From: Psococerastis gibbosa
Taxonomy: Eukaryota > Arthropoda > Insecta > Psocodea > Psocidae
NCBI GenBank assembly: GCA_963971405.1
Contig: OZ020484.1
Coordinates: 18,414,001-18,478,000 of the forward strand
Length of the DNA: 64,000 nt
Direction: 5' to 3'
Below the pieces are notes generated by a model. The model worked only from the letters and a program-made list of their open reading frames with translations, did no database searches and was not told the origin of the DNA. The number at the start of each line of letters is the position of its first letter. The stretch's first letter is position 1. Below are positions 33,313 through 46,599 of this stretch, in pieces. The position numbers were made by a program, and so were the translations under genes.

Positions 33313-35184
33313 TATTTAATTCCTCATCCTCATGTACGGTATGCTATTAGAGATAGAAGAAATGCACACATTTATATTACAGAAAAGCTCAGGAATGAGG
33401 TAAAGTTAGCTCCGAAACAAGTTGGGATTTGCCATGGGGCAGCGAAAAGGCACTCCCTACCAAGATAATCACGTAGCCTATTCTAAGGGATGATTCATCG
33501 CAGTGGAACGCTTCCAGCATAATATTCTGAGATTTAAAATCTATTAAACGGGTTCCTATCATATTTACCGCCCTGGGCCATTTGGATAACAATGATTTTA
33601 GGCGCTACTTGGAATAAAATAATCTAAAACGGCCGTCAGTATTTCTGTTATGATATATATGCAAAAGCATAGCTCACTAGCATTTGAATTTCATTCTAAC
33701 ATTATGTTAATTTGAGGGTTAAAAATGTAAGTAAATGTAATATAAAAAAAGTTAATAGTAGTATAGCATAGTAGGCCCGCAGAGAGCCACTCTACCTGTA
33801 TAGTGTAACTTTCGAGTTTTAACAATGGTGCGCAATACTACAATAGGTACTAATATAGTAGTAATATTTTGTAAGAGGCCGACGGTATCAATTTTTAATT
33901 ATTCATTAATTTTGTCTCTGACCACTCTCATCTTTCCCTTCTCTCTCATCTTTGTGGCTGTGGAACGGAAAATACGTGGTCATTCCTTGTCAACAAACTA
34001 TTTTGAGATCTGTCCCTTAACTTAATACTGTAGAATAATGTCCTGACAAACCACTATACGTGCGGTGATTTGCATACGAGTTATTTTTGAAGAAAACAAT
34101 CAATTATTTATATCCAATAACTTAATGTGAAGCTAGTTTGTGGTACCAACCGTTTATTTTTGCAAATTTGTTGATCCCAAAATGCTTTGCTGAAATATTT
34201 AAAGAATTAAAACCGTGCCTTCTCTTTGTAAATCAACAAATCAGGTTCTATTTGCCCCGCTTGGTTGTTTTTGATGAATCACTCCCTGATTGAACTGGGT
34301 GTTATTTTTTGCCCTATTATTTTAAAGTGTAATTGGAAGTGCACGAGTGAGAGCCTCACTACTATAACTAGTGAGAGCTCATCCTTTTCTTGGAGACACG
34401 ACGAATAAAGATAGGAAAACGAGGCAAGTGTTGCTCTAACGGACACAAATTCTAATCACCCAAAACGTGTTGTTATACTGACGGAAACTAGTTGAACGCA
34501 ATGACTATCCTTGGGGTTTTCCTTCTTGGTAGTCAACAAGCAGAGAGTTTTCTGAAGGGGATTTCATTAGTGATTGTTTTGGCAGCGATATAAAAAGTGG
34601 ACGAACAATGAAAGAAAGCAGATGTGGAGCTGGAACGGCTATCTCAGTCCTTTGATAGGTATCGTATTCCTTTTATAAACGAGTATTACGGGTGTAGAAG
34701 ACAATTCTCTTAAGACCATGCATGATTCTTTGACCTTTTATGACATATTAAACTCGCTATAGCAAAGAAACAAGGACATTGTTAGTTGTTAGAATGGGGG
34801 CAATTTTAATGTAAATACTGGAATGCTTCCATCAATGGGGGACGACAACTGTCAAGTATACTGTATAGTGAACCTCTTCCAAGGGTTAAACTCAAGTTTG
34901 GACCACCCATTAAATGTAAGTAGTAAGTAAGGGTGAAACTATGCAATAGCGTAGTGGTACCTATAGTACTTCAATGCATGTATTTTATTATTATTTATTT
35001 ATTTATTATTATTTTTATTATTTATTATTTTATTATTACAATTATCGAGGGCAAACCTAATAACAGGAAAACATCTGAACAATACGTTTTAACTTTTAAG
35101 GGAAATTCTTTCATTTCTTTTTAAACAACACAGGGGAAGATCTAATTAATTCATTACTTGGTCCAGAGCCCCTATTCTAAAAAA
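33313..35184. other. 1.9 kb AT-rich, no gene seen
   Basis: Contains an ATT/ATTT-rich low-complexity stretch at 34984-35036. No coding motif was recognised. Confidence 0.5.
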
Positions 35185-35472
35185 AATTCTCTTTAAACTC
35201 CTCCTGAAATATATGTATAAATTGTGATAATACACATAACACAATAGATTTTGTCTTTTAAACTATTGTTGATCCAAAAACATTGGTATTTTTTTATATT
35301 ATTATTATTTTTTATTGCAAGTCCTATTTCTGGAACACGATGTTTACCTCTTCCTTTTAGATAATTTTACATTATAGATTAAAACTAACTTAGTTCATAT
35401 AAACAAGTGTAAATTGTATTGGGTATTATCAAAGTAACAAAGTTTATTATTTCAGGAGGCGTTCAAAGAGTG
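35185..35472. mobile_element. MITE family G, copy 2
   Basis: The ends CTTTAAACTCCTCCTG and CAGGAGGCGTTCAAAG are near-inverse. The inner blocks (AATAGATTTTGTCTTTTAAA, CTCTTCCTTTTAGATAATTT) match 12016-12232, as does the flank through TTGGAAAGATTCCC at about 35570. Confidence 0.6.
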
Positions 35473-35576
35473 ATTCTGCCAATAGTAATGTAAGACGAGA
35501 ACTTAATTAATTAGCTCTCACGCCGGACGATAGGCCTATGTTGTTTTCCAAACATTTGGAAAGATTCCCATTGTAA

Positions 35577-37756
35577 GATTGCAAGCACAGTATGTAAGTT
35601 TCTCCCCGGCAATAAATTATGTTCTTTGTTCTTTATTGAAGGCTTTACATATTGAACAAGCCACATTTTAATATTTCATATTATATGTGATCTGACGCCG
35701 AAACCAACGGTATGAAAGAATAGAGAATGACTCTAAGATAAAATTAACAATGTTGCAACTAAAGTTTAATGGTAATGCCGGTAATGGTATTCGAAACTTG
35801 CTGTGCACACATCGACTTGCGCTACTTGTAAATTGTACACTCACTATTCATTCGAAAACGGTTATAGTGCGGAGCAGCAGTTGTGAACAAAAGAAAAAAC
35901 CACTCGAGGCAAGAATAGAAACAAGTCATTCCATGCGAGAGAGGTAATCAGTCTTGTTACTGAATTCGTGCACCCTATTTGGTAAAACGGTTGGGGCCAG
36001 TTCCATTTGCTTTTTGTTCTCTCCAAAATGGGCTTCGTTTGATAGATAAGAAGACGAAGGTTTCTATAAAGAATATGGGGAATTAAAGACTGTAATAAAA
36101 AGAGCCTTGCCTGGCTGATCTTGTTTGCGTTGTGAATGACGCATGGTGGGTCGTTGCATGGTAATGGAGTAATATAAGAAACGGACGTAAGTTGCGTGTG
36201 TGCCCCTCCCCAGGCATTCGGCTGGAATGAAATGATAGGTACGGGAAAATACGAAGTGGAAGTCGTTGGGAAGAATTACGATTATGTTACAGTGTAGTTG
36301 TAGTTTTCATGTCACTGACACGTTGAAATATCATCCAGGCTTCTTTGTAACCCTAGGGAAAGATATTATAATATCGGGTGGAAGTAGACCGTGCATGTAA
36401 TTTGAAACCGGCATATCAATAACTAATAATATCAAAGTGATTTTCTCAACGTTATCAGTTTCAAGAAGATAAGCTGATTTAAGCTAGTCTGCATGCATTA
36501 TCAATTTACAGTACGTAGCCTACCAAAAAACGAAAATGGTTTTGTCAGCCTCCAGTCTCCCTTACTACTGTTGGCCATAAGAAAAATATAATTATAGAGC
36601 TTTCGAGTATGTTACTTGTTCATGAAGTGGTCCCTCGATACCCATCAATGGTGGATCCACGAGGGGTCAGGGGTGTTTATGTTTATACCTAAATTTTCCG
36701 CTGGATCCGCTCTTATTGATACCCATAGGATAATTGGTGTTCACACTATTTACCCTATCCAAATACATTGGATAAATTCAATTGGCAAGTGTGAATTTTT
36801 TTCTTGAAAACTAGTATAATTCAGTATTGGTACTGTTCCATTTTACGGCTAGTACAATAGTAGTTTTTGTGTTGAAAAAACATGTGAACATGTTATAATG
36901 GTACAATGCATCGTAATTGAATTAATTATTCTTGTACCATTCAAACTGCATGCTGGCAAAATTAATTAAACCTTGATGGCGATCAGGTGATGAGCAGGTG
37001 GGAATTCGTTCGACTCAGTAATTTTTGTAATTGCTACAAAAACTAAAGAAAAACTCAATTTTTATGGTGGGCAGTTAATTATTTCCTATGAAATTTCTCT
37101 GTGCAGTACAGTATATCCCCAATTCTGCATCCCGGGGCTCTTGCATGTTTCTTTTGATTTGACACTATTGTATATTAATACTGAGCTAACCTGGTACTCA
37201 GCTTTTAATTATTATCAATTATTAATGAACTTTGGAAAAGAATGGGCTATAATAATTATCAATTGACGCAAGACAGGATAAGGAAGGACTGGCGTACTAA
37301 TTGACTCCTAAAAATGACCATCAGGCATCAAATGACATTTTAGCTATAAATTTAATTAATAAGAGTAAATTTCGTGTTCATCTACAATATAATTCTCAGT
37401 ACTGTAATACATTTTTGGCATGGGCATCAAAGTTGATGAGAACGCTAATTGACACCGTTCTCATAAGATTTTTTAATGTGAACCCTATAACTTACCGTAC
37501 CTTAAAGAATTTAGTAACTTATTTTATTTAGCGAGACTGAAGTTTTATGTAAACCAGAAGGTGTCTGACTGCTTACAGCTGAACTCTACTCTGGCTGTGA
37601 CTTTTCGCTTGCGTCTTCAATTCTCAAGTTGCACCTTTATAACTAATAACCTTCTAACTATCGCACTTTCTTTTGTAAAAATTATTCATGATACTTCTCA
37701 ATTTATGGTCTCATGTATTAATTATTATAATGTCATCTCTCTGGTTATTGAAGACC
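35577..37756. other. 2.2 kb AT-rich, no gene seen
   Basis: Short frames only. TGGTGGATCCACGAGGGG near 36648 may be a decayed terminus of a GGATCC-type MITE. Nothing else was recognised. Confidence 0.45.
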
Positions 37757-37870
37757 TGCCATGCCGTTTAATAACAACCTGGGGTTAAAAATATAAACAG
37801 AATTACAATTTTAGTGTAGCAGTTGCATGCTAAAATTATTTTGTTTTAATTTTTAACCACAGGTAAGTGA
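37757..37870. mobile_element. MITE family F, partial copy
   Basis: GCCATGCCGTTTAATAACAA, CCTGGGGTTAAAAATATAAA on the left and TTTTTAACCACAGG on the right resemble the adjacent full copy at 37899. The outer right arm is missing. The two copies lie within 30 bp of each other. Confidence 0.6.
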
Positions 37871-37898
37871 TATTTTAATGCTATAATACGCCTGTGGT

Positions 37899-38035
37899 CT
37901 ACCATGCCGTCTAATAATAACTAACCTGGGGTTACAAATATAAACAAGGGAATTTTAGAATGGAAAGTGATACTCTAAAATTGTTGTGTTTACATTTTTA
38001 ACCCCAGGCTAAGTTATTACTAAACGGCACGGTAG
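37899..38035. mobile_element. MITE family F, short copy (137 bp)
   Basis: The left CTACCATGCCGTCTAATAAT and right ATTACTAAACGGCACGGTAG are imperfect inverses. Inner GGGGTTACAAATATAAACAA and GTGTTTACATTTTTAACCCC also pair. The interior AATGGAAAGTGATACT matches AATGGAAAGTGCTATT in the copy at 54505. Confidence 0.7.
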
Positions 38036-38109
38036 GTTGGCGGTTGTTAAATGCTGATGTTGAACAATCCATATTTAAACCGTTCCTTTTTAATTAAGGT
38101 AAACAATAA

Positions 38110-38625
38110 CGTATCCAACAAGCCAAGGTGGCATTCAATAAAAAATCCAAGATTCTGAAATCCTATAACATAAAACTAACCATCAGGAAGCAATTTCTAA
38201 AAAGATGTGTGTGGAGTGTTTTATTGTACGGCTGTGAAACCTGGACTATAGCAGATAAGGAACTAAAGAAACTCGAAGCTTTCGAAATGTGGTGTTACAG
38301 AAGGATGCTACGGATCAGCTGGAGGGACCATGTGACAAATGAAAGAGTGCTAGACGCTATCGGGGAAGAAAGACAGTTAGTAGCCCAGATAAGAATCAGG
38401 AGAGCGAAATGGATGGGGCATTTGCTAAGGCACGAAAATCTGGTACACACTATTATCGAGGGCACAGTAGAGGGAAATAACCGAAGAGGACGGCCGAAGA
38501 AGGAATTCATGGATCAAGTAAAAGAAGACGCAGGAGCAATATCATATCAAGAACTGAAGAGGAAGATCGAGGACCGAGTAAACTGGAGGACGATATGCAG
38601 GGAGTTGCTGCCAACCAATCGCTAA
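38110..38625 (+). pseudogene. RTE-like retrotransposon C-terminus, open frame
   Basis: One open frame of 171 codons to the stop at 38625. It reads RIQQAKVAFNKK, then VWSVLLYGCETWTIADKE, FEMWCYRRMLRISWRD, RRAKWMGHLLRHENLVHTII, NRRGRPKKEFMDQVKEDAG and NWRTICRELLPTNR. This is the standard region downstream of the reverse transcriptase core in RTE-like elements. The upstream frame is closed by TAA just before 38110, and neither the catalytic core nor the endonuclease is present. It is 5' truncated, not functional, but with no internal stops, so not very old. A TTAAGAAGAAAC tract follows the end. Confidence 0.85.
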
Positions 38626-38639
38626 GATTGTAACCTTAA

Positions 38640-40885
38640 GAAGAAACAATTCCAAAAATCCAAATGTTTAGTAAACGAAATGTAGTCCGTTTTTTGCGAA
38701 ATTAATTAATTTCTCGATCCATGGCTATGGCTACACTAATGTCTAATAGTCTTTTGAAAACTTCATATATAAAAACGAAATTTCTCGAGATTTTATGAAA
38801 ATCCTATTAGTTAAGTCCAAGAATAGAGAGAATTACCTGTATTTTGGGGAAAACAAAACACGACGTAAGCCACAAATGTGGCCATTTCAAATTAACCTCT
38901 ATGTCTGTATATAATTATATATCTTCGTAAGTACTAACCGTTCCTTCTTTGACGCCAATTTTTTTTTAATTTCCTTCAAAAGTTCCCCCCCCCCCCCCCC
39001 CCAAGGATCCGTCCCTGTATTGGCAACCGAAGCATGTCATATTCATAATTTCTCTGAAGGTCCGTCCGTACAGAAGCATTCATTACGTTATCCACTAATA
39101 ATAATAATGAATTACGGCTCACGGTCAATTCCTTTATCTTTAGTACTGACGGCAGCCTTTATCTCATAATTACTAATTCTGTTCCACATACTAGTCCAAC
39201 AACCTTCAATAATTATCTACATCCTTTGTGATTTCTATTTCAAAGCGTATTATCTGCATTTCCTTTTAAAGGAGAAAAGCCATCTCGAGATCCCTAACTT
39301 GTTTGCAGATTTTCAGTGTAGAGATGGAAACTGCTCGCTTGAGGCTCAAGGGGATCGGATTACAAATAGCCGTATTTAAATTTTGAGAGGGGGCAACCTA
39401 TTTTCAGGGTTTTGCGACTCAAGTTTTACCGGCTTCAACTCCACTCCAATAGAAGCCATTACTTTAATATAGAAAAAAAAATCAGAGCATACAGTAGATT
39501 AGCACAGAGCTTTCTTATTTTTTAATAACAGGTAAAAAAATTGATTTCGTGAAAAAATGTTTAATATGTGAACTTGACCCAAGGTTCAAGAGATAAAAAA
39601 AGTACCTACTTTGTAACTTTATTATTTGACTACTCTTACCTTTCACTCCTATTTCGCGTACGCTTGAAATTATGTTATTATAAATAAATAAATAATTACT
39701 TTTTGTCCTACCAACCTAGCGGATTTATTGGTAGAACGTCAAATGCCTCAAAACATTGGTACACAGGAAATTCTATTTCCTCGTTCCACAACCGCCAAGA
39801 CATGAAAATGGTAATGTCGGAAATTCAAAAAAAATTGAAGCTTTTTCAAAAGACAGACTTATTAATCGACTGATTTACGACTGTTATATAAAATTTGTAT
39901 AACGCGCTATTATTAATGCTCCATTTATATTTCAGGTGAGATAGTGAAAATTTACTGCAAAATCTTGTCTTATTTATGTATTTTCTTATAACCATTTTCA
40001 TAATTTGCGACTGCTGAACGAGTCGAGGCATTAATCGATTTCTTCAAAAGGACTCAATTGCTACAAAATGTTTTTTTTTTTAAATCTCAGTATGCTTTTT
40101 ACCGCTGTTCTAATTAGGATCTCCCTTCAAGTACAATATATTTAAACTAGGCAACCTAGTAGCCTAGGTCTTTAAAATAAAATCAATTTTGGACATATCT
40201 CGTTTTTATTTGGTTAGCTGAATAGGACGATCTACTTACTGTACATCTGGAAATCAGAATTTCAATATTGTTCATAGTTTTATAACTGGAGTCTGGAAGT
40301 TACTTCTCAATAAAATATTTGATTTAGCTGCTGTTCAGAACCTTCAACTCCTTATGTATGACGGCTATGTCTAGTAATATAGCCGCCTTACCGTCTCTGA
40401 AGAATAATACTAGTTTTGTAGAAGTTTTTGAAAATCAGGATCTCATCATAGCGCTACAACTGCGGGTATGAATCTTAAAGCCTTCCATTTAACGTAAAGG
40501 TTTACCTACTTGCAAATAAATAAATTAGCAGGTTTTAAAAATATATATTATATATATTTAAACTTTAATTTGTAAAAATTACAATAGGTAGCCAGAGCCT
40601 CTTTTTCTATATTCAATGCAGTAATGAAGTGCATGATTACATTTTTTATTCAGTTTTAAGCGGGTTTACATAGCCCTAAAAACGGGAGAAAGCGACGAAG
40701 AGCAAAGGCACCATAAAATGGTAGCGCAGAGAAAACGGCAAAAACAACCGCTTAAAGGCTAATTTTCTTCAGACTTCGCTTTTTTAACACGTTCCGAATG
40801 CTAAGCAGTATAAACGAGTTGATTTCTACGACCATAGCAATATAGCGTCAACTTTGTAGACAGTGCTTTGCATCCGGAATATTTT
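38640..40885. other. 2.2 kb AT-rich, no gene seen
   Basis: A C tract at 38985-39002 ends in CCAAGGATCCGTCCCTG, the terminus inverted at 62674. Its partner end was not found. The rest shows no coding signal. Confidence 0.45.
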
Positions 40886-40889
40886 AAAA

Positions 40890-41035
40890 GTACGTCTCTG
40901 AAGATGACACAGTAGAATCCGGTTTGATACAAAATACAATCTTAGAAGGCTACATAGATGTTGTCGAAACATTTGTATCTGTCAGATCGACCACGGTCCA
41001 TTAGCCCGGATTCTACTGTGTCATCATCTGACTGT
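40890..41035. mobile_element. Penelope-like terminal remnant (family P2), deleted
   Basis: CACAGTAGAATCCGGTTTGA at left is inverted as AGCCCGGATTCTACTGTG at right, enclosing CGACCACGGTCCATTAG, AATACAATCTTAGAAGGCTAC and TTGTCGAAACATTTG. The hammerhead core is lost. The trailing ATCTGACTGTGAAAGCC matches the tail of the other P2 copies. Confidence 0.6.
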
Positions 41036-41706
41036 GAAAGCCTTTCTGCTTTTTTAATTATTTGACATCTTAGCTGCCCGCTCCTCTTCATTTCTGCCAC
41101 TAGGTAGCGACCGAAATGTCTGCTGATTGCTTCTTTGACAGATAGAGGCGGTGTTAGTTGGTCTTCCTCTGCCTGCCAAGGAAATTATCTGCACGAAATT
41201 CAGACTGCCCCTCAGCCCATTTCCAGCAGCGCGAACATTTAAAGCTATCACAGTAGTGTGAGAACTACAGGACGAAACTGTATGACCACCACTATCAGTC
41301 ACGACTCGCGCTCGCACTACTGGCATTAACAATTTAATTTTCACTAATTACCTGATATCTATACAATTAGTAATTACAATATAAATCAAGAGCCACAACA
41401 ACTTTACATTTGGAAAAAAGAAATAACATAAATTAATTTTGCATTGCCAGTTTTCTCCCATTATATATTTTTCCTTTTATAGTTGGTAGCCTACATGGAT
41501 ATTTACTACAGATCTGCTAGCTATTGCACTGGAGAAAATGAAAGACTTTTTAATCTACAACGATTAAATCACTAGGCGCGGTACAGTACTAGCAACGTGA
41601 AAGTCTTTCCTGTTTTTTTTTTTTTTTATCGAAGGACATATAGTATGATATACAGTATGCAGGTTTGGCACGACAAAAAATATCGGTCCAATTGAGGAAC
41701 TACCTT

Positions 41707-42125
41707 ACAACTTGCCAACTTAGTCGTCACTTACAATAATCTAATCCCATTATAAAGGATTGCTTATTTTTTTGCAATGACATATACTGTAAGGAATAAT
41801 AAAAATATCGACTAAAACTTCAAAAATCATAGCGTGAAACTACAATGGCAGACATACAATAAATAAATAAATCTAGAGCAATAAATTGAACTACCCTAAC
41901 TAAAATTACAGGTGTAATAAAATAAATTAAAATAAATGATAGAACTTCGAAAAGAATTAATTGTTTAGAGTAGTCTACGTTGGCTCTGGTAAGCGCAATA
42001 CATTTTATTATATATTGTAGTCACAACACACTTCTGCTAAGTAATAGTACAAAACAGTATACAGTCTTCGCTTCACTCATTAAGTATGGAATAATACTAA
42101 AATAGTAACTAAGTTGGCAAGTTGT
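41707..42125. mobile_element. element with perfect 18-bp terminal inverted repeats
   Basis: ACAACTTGCCAACTTAGT at 41707-41724 is exactly inverted at 42108-42125. The interior 380 bp is AT-rich and non-coding. No target duplication is clear, so the true ends could lie slightly outside. A single copy in the window. Confidence 0.55.
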
Positions 42126-44322
42126 TTTAATAATAATTCACATATTGAAGTCGAGTTTGCCTTGAAAAGGAATAATTCTATTGAGATTGGAATAAGTTTT
42201 TCTCCAATTGGAGAAAATTGCCTTGTGGCTAAGCGTAAACTACACCAGTATACATAACCAAAAACACCCCGTTTTACTTAAATAACTTTAGGACTAGGTC
42301 ACTTGGACAATGGAGTGCAATAGGATATAATTAAATACTAGCTCTACGCATTGCATCACTCAATGATGAGGGAATGTTCCAATAGGCCATTTTACAAAAG
42401 TACAATAACTCCCCAACTAAAAATTCAATTACTCTGAGGCTATCCTTCATGTAAGAATCCTCATATATGGTCACAGAAAGCGGAATTTAACATAGTAATG
42501 TACCTCAATTCAAAAACGTATGGAATTCGGTTGTCCCTGCTTGTTACTTGGTCAGCACTGCACAAACAAAATGTACCGGATTTCAATGAGAAGGCAGTTG
42601 CTTGAAGTGAGATGATTTTATATCTATTTGTTATCGTGCGTTTTGGTCTAAAATACACACATTTAGGAAGCAGAAATATTTCAAAAGAACTCCCCAAAAT
42701 TTATTAAATGATGTAATCACGTGACAGGAGCAACAAAAGTGCAGCAGAAATTTGAGTATGCCAGCCAGCTAGTTGTAAAGTACGTTTACCCTAAGAGTAA
42801 AATTATTGCACGCATCGCGAACCGTTTCTTTGGATTTTACTATCATATTTATTAAGGTAACTAAGTTGAGTGGGAGCCTGGGAAGTGGTTTGTGCAGAGA
42901 CAAGCTGTTCCTAAAAGCTGAGTCATTAAACTCGTCAAGGCTGGCCAACTCTTTCCAATCTTTTTAAGAACCATTCAAATTGTAAGGAACAGAGAAAATC
43001 CGAAGCCTGCTCTAAAATCAGAACCCGTCTCGGAGTTGGCGTGGTCATGCGGCTTACTACATCAGCCTGCAACTTCCTGCCACCTACTTGCAATTTAACG
43101 AAGTTCAGAAACAACCATTATCCTATCAAAAAGCAATGCGCCGGGTCAACTAAAGCAACTTCTCCAATTAAATTTTTTGTTGGGAATAGTTGTGATTAAT
43201 ATTTGTTGGTACCTACTGCCTACATTGATTGAGAAATTGACTAATGTATTACTTTTTTATAGCTTTTTATAGCCCCCCTGGTTACGGACTTGATAACTTC
43301 TACATTGTGAATACCCTTATAGAACAGTTATTAACATCTGTCTATACACTTCTACAATACTTCTGTATACGTATTGTATAACATACTCGTGCGTATCCTG
43401 CATTTAATAATAATAGTCCATAGGCAACGCACGCATAATTTTATCAAAATTAGGTATATCTTCCTCTAAATTACCTACCAGTTTTCTATGGACGTTTTCG
43501 TAGAATTACAAGTTCCGAGAAGAAAAAGGTTGAGAACATGAAAGCTTCTGCCCATGTGAGACGGCATGCGAACAATGGGGGTCACGACTAAGCACCAGGA
43601 TAATAACTAATTTTCCGACTGGTTTCCCATCTGACCTATACTGGCTCCTATAGTCTATACGATCCTGATAAACGATACCAGACTTAACTACTATTGTTAT
43701 TAGATACAGTTCCCTATCCCTAGCTTGGTATGGAAATCGACCGACGACAAACTCATTACTCAAAGGGCTAGCTAGTAAGATTATCTGTCATCCCTATCAA
43801 ACCCGTAGAAGTTCCGAATACCGACAAAGGATTTGAAAACACGCAGCGTCGGTTGTTAAAACCACTTTTAATGCTTACTAAACACATTTTTGGATTTAAC
43901 CGTGCCTCTCGTTGTTTTCCACGTGATGTAATGTAATGGGCTCAAGTAAAGGAGCTTAACTAGAGCAGATGGCCCGACACGTGCATCATTACATTTATTA
44001 TAACAGAACCCATCAGTAATGGCCAATGGGGTGGGGGGGGGGGGGGGGGGGGTGAGTGATGCGTTGCGACAGAGCTAGAGATAAATTGAAAAATTTGCAG
44101 TCATGGCTCATGTTTCTACGCCAGCTGAGGCTTTCCTGTGTATCTGGAAAGTTTCAGGACTTGCCTTAGCTCGGGTAGAACCAGCCTGGGTATAAACAAC
44201 ATTCAAGGCCACAGCAGGGTGTCCGCGACCGACACTTGCAGTCCTAAATTACATCAGTCTAGGCTAATTTGGTAGGTTGCTGCTTATAGTGCTAGGATAT
44301 GTCCCAGTATCACAAGACATCA
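42126..44322. other. 2.2 kb, no gene recognised
   Basis: Short frames (longest about 85 codons, 43506-43763 minus) with no motif. Contains a G tract at 44031-44052, the longest in the window. The last 200 bp may be the 3' untranslated region of the minus-strand gene that stops at 44323. Confidence 0.45.
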
Positions 44323-44976
44323 CTAGTGGATGAGGAGCGGCGGTACACCACACCTCAGCATATGCGGTTGCTGGCGCCGGGGCGCAGGAGAAATGGTTTT
44401 CTGGACACTTTGCAGCCATTGTTGCCACTGCGCGTACCTCGGAACAACCGCTTCTTGAACTGGTTTTCCACAGGGACAAGGTGCAGGGCAAGGTCGTTTT
44501 TCTTCAGGAGTAGGGAAGCCACTATCATGGAGGGGTTGCAGGGGACTGCGTTCCGAGTCTGTCCAATGCCCCATGCTGATACCCGAATCTGAACTGGAAC
44601 TGTAGTCACCGCCGCACAGCAGCGGATCTCTCTTGTTATCTGGCCAGAGTAATGCCATAACTGTTTCGGTCCTCTTCGTGTTAGGGTCGAGCACTCGCAC
44701 TGGGTAGGGCTGCGGCCGGGGTCGCCGCGTGGAAACAGCTCGAGGTAGGTTATTAATAAATGGTTGTCGTTGACTTTCGACCCTTCTATAGTAACATGGG
44801 TGTATCATAAGGAGAGGTTCACTTTTCGTACCTGCAGGAGGTTTCGCTGCGTTCGGCAGCTCATATTCTACACTGCAGTCTACGTGGAGAGGCTGACTAT
44901 AATCCTTAGTTGGCCTGCCTGGGCCCACCGGTCCCAGCGGCAGGTCACAAGGCGCGTAGCACTGCTGCAGGGCCAT
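44323..44976 (-). CDS. unknown proline-rich protein, 217 codons
   Basis: The best host-gene candidate in the window. It starts MALQQCYAPCDLPLGPVGPG; the start context ATAATGG has A at -3 and G at +4. It lies six bases downstream of a strong acceptor, so the 5' untranslated region is probably spliced. Features: VEYELPNAAKPP about 35-46, a stretch LLMIHPCYYRRVESQR about 54-69, an acidic/serine patch SSSSDSGISMG about 125-135, and Cys/Pro-rich PCPAPCPCGKP about 160. It ends with two stops in a row (TAG TGA). There is no signal peptide, membrane segment or known domain. GC is well above its surroundings. I do not recognise the family. It could be a complete single coding exon or end in a missed donor (GAG|GTGTGG near 44352). 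Confidence 0.6.
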   Translation of the reverse strand: MALQQCYAPCDLPLGPVGPGRPTKDYSQPLHVDCSVEYELPNAAKPPAGTKSEPLLMIHPCYYRRVESQRQPFINNLPRAVSTRRPRPQPYPVRVLDPNTKRTETVMALLWPDNKRDPLLCGGDYSSSSDSGISMGHWTDSERSPLQPLHDSGFPTPEEKRPCPAPCPCGKPVQEAVVPRYAQWQQWLQSVQKTISPAPRRQQPHMLRCGVPPLLIH

Positions 44977-44982
44977 TATCAA

Positions 44983-45001
44983 CTGTAACAAAAAGAAAAT
45001 C
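44983..45001 (-). other. splice acceptor before the 217-codon frame
   Basis: The minus strand reads ATTTTCTTTTTGTTACAG immediately before TTGATAATGGCC. A strong pyrimidine tract and CAG; it sets the frame's upstream limit and argues against using the Met 13 codons further up. The upstream exon was not found. Confidence 0.6.
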
Positions 45002-46595
45002 CTGTTAGATTCCATTGAACATAGCAGTCTCTGATGTGGAGAAAATTGCCTGTATGAATCCCCTTGTATAAATCATGGATATACTAATTTTTTTATTTAT
45101 TACAAATTTAAAGGAGATTACATCACTGAAATCCAGAATGACACACAGTTTCTCTGCGTGATAACACTTAAGGAAGTGATGGCTACGAGAGTCTAAAATA
45201 AGTGCCACTTACGGGGAATTGAGCATCTCATGAGTTTTAAAAATTTACAGGGAATACGACGGATCTAAAAAGAGGTTGTTGGATCTCCCGGCTGAGAGTC
45301 TCTCTTCATCGGATATATTTTCAATTCCGTGCCTGTATAAGTAGACGTTTTCTACAACGTTACACTCATTATTTATTGCTATATTGCGAGGAATTGCTAT
45401 TCACCGTGCAGACTGAACAGCATAGGAAAGTCTTTATTCAGCTGGCAGACAAGACGGTATTCAGACTCCAACAAGCCGTAGAGACAAGATGGTATTCAGG
45501 AATCAGGGACCCGTACACCGTGAAGACAAGCGACTATTCAAAGATACGGTGTAAGGAACTAAAAGGATATAGTGTTGTTACAGCGAGTCTGCGTTCACAA
45601 TGTAGAGTTGATGTTTGCTCAGCGGCAAGCGATGAATAGACGGGCTGGTCTTGAAAGTTGAAACAGCCTTTGATATCACCCAGCCCAGCCATGTTCTCAG
45701 CAACCCTCGACACCCACATTCTACAGATTTCATTACGAATGCCGATTGGTGGGTAGGTATTAGTTAGATCGGCATCTCTTGAATAATTATAGCATTCATT
45801 CATTTTATTAATATAGGACGTAGCCTTCACATATGATTAAAATGGTTTCAGTCACCAACGTTTTCCTCATTAATGTCGATTAATAGCATTTTAATGCTGG
45901 ATATTGAACACCATCCGCCGGTTAATGGCGTACTTTTCAATACTATTATTAAGATTGTACATATACAGTATATCATTAATAGGCTATCTCTCGTGGCAGC
46001 CTGATAGACTATTTGTAGACAGGCATAGAGCAACTTATAGGTTTCGGGGTTCTATAAGATTGATCACTGAAGTAATAAGTTGTGTAGCGTAGCATAACAT
46101 AGCCTAACTACTTTACGATTGTTCTAGGAGTATTCAAGGCGAAACTACCGATGTAGAAAATTAATTGTTCAGACTGTCTGGCAGAACCCCAGAAGGTAGG
46201 CCAAGTTATACAAACACTTATTAAGGGGTAATCGTAGGGGGTAAGTGTAAACATCAAATATTTCATGAAATATCAACTGTAGAGACGTCAAAAATATCAG
46301 GAAATACCTCTTCCTATTACAGAGTGATCACAATTTTATTATTGAATTTGATTTGTATACATAAAACGATTTGTGTGGTAGTCCCGAGGAAGGAGTTCTA
46401 GAACTGTGGCCAATTAGTGTTAGCGAAGACCAAAATATGCCGTAAATATCGAAATGAATTTCTGTTAATTGAATGGTTCTACGATCGATACTTCCTGTGA
46501 AATTCAACTTTGTACAAAAAACCCGCAGTGGGCATAACTCATATATAGTTTAACCATTAACATACTATTATATAATATAATATAAACCGTACACA
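45002..46595. other. no further exon recognised
   Basis: An open frame at 45376-45639 (plus) and others are shorter than 100 codons with no motif. Because the candidate gene lies on the minus strand, its first exon and promoter should be in or beyond this stretch, but no convincing one is visible. Confidence 0.4.
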
Positions 46596-46599
46596 TGAA

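Noticed and set aside
41054-41344. 96-codon minus-strand frame next to the P2 remnant, somewhat GC-rich.
   Set aside because: No recognisable motif, no Penelope endonuclease signature and no splice signals; could be a decayed element part.
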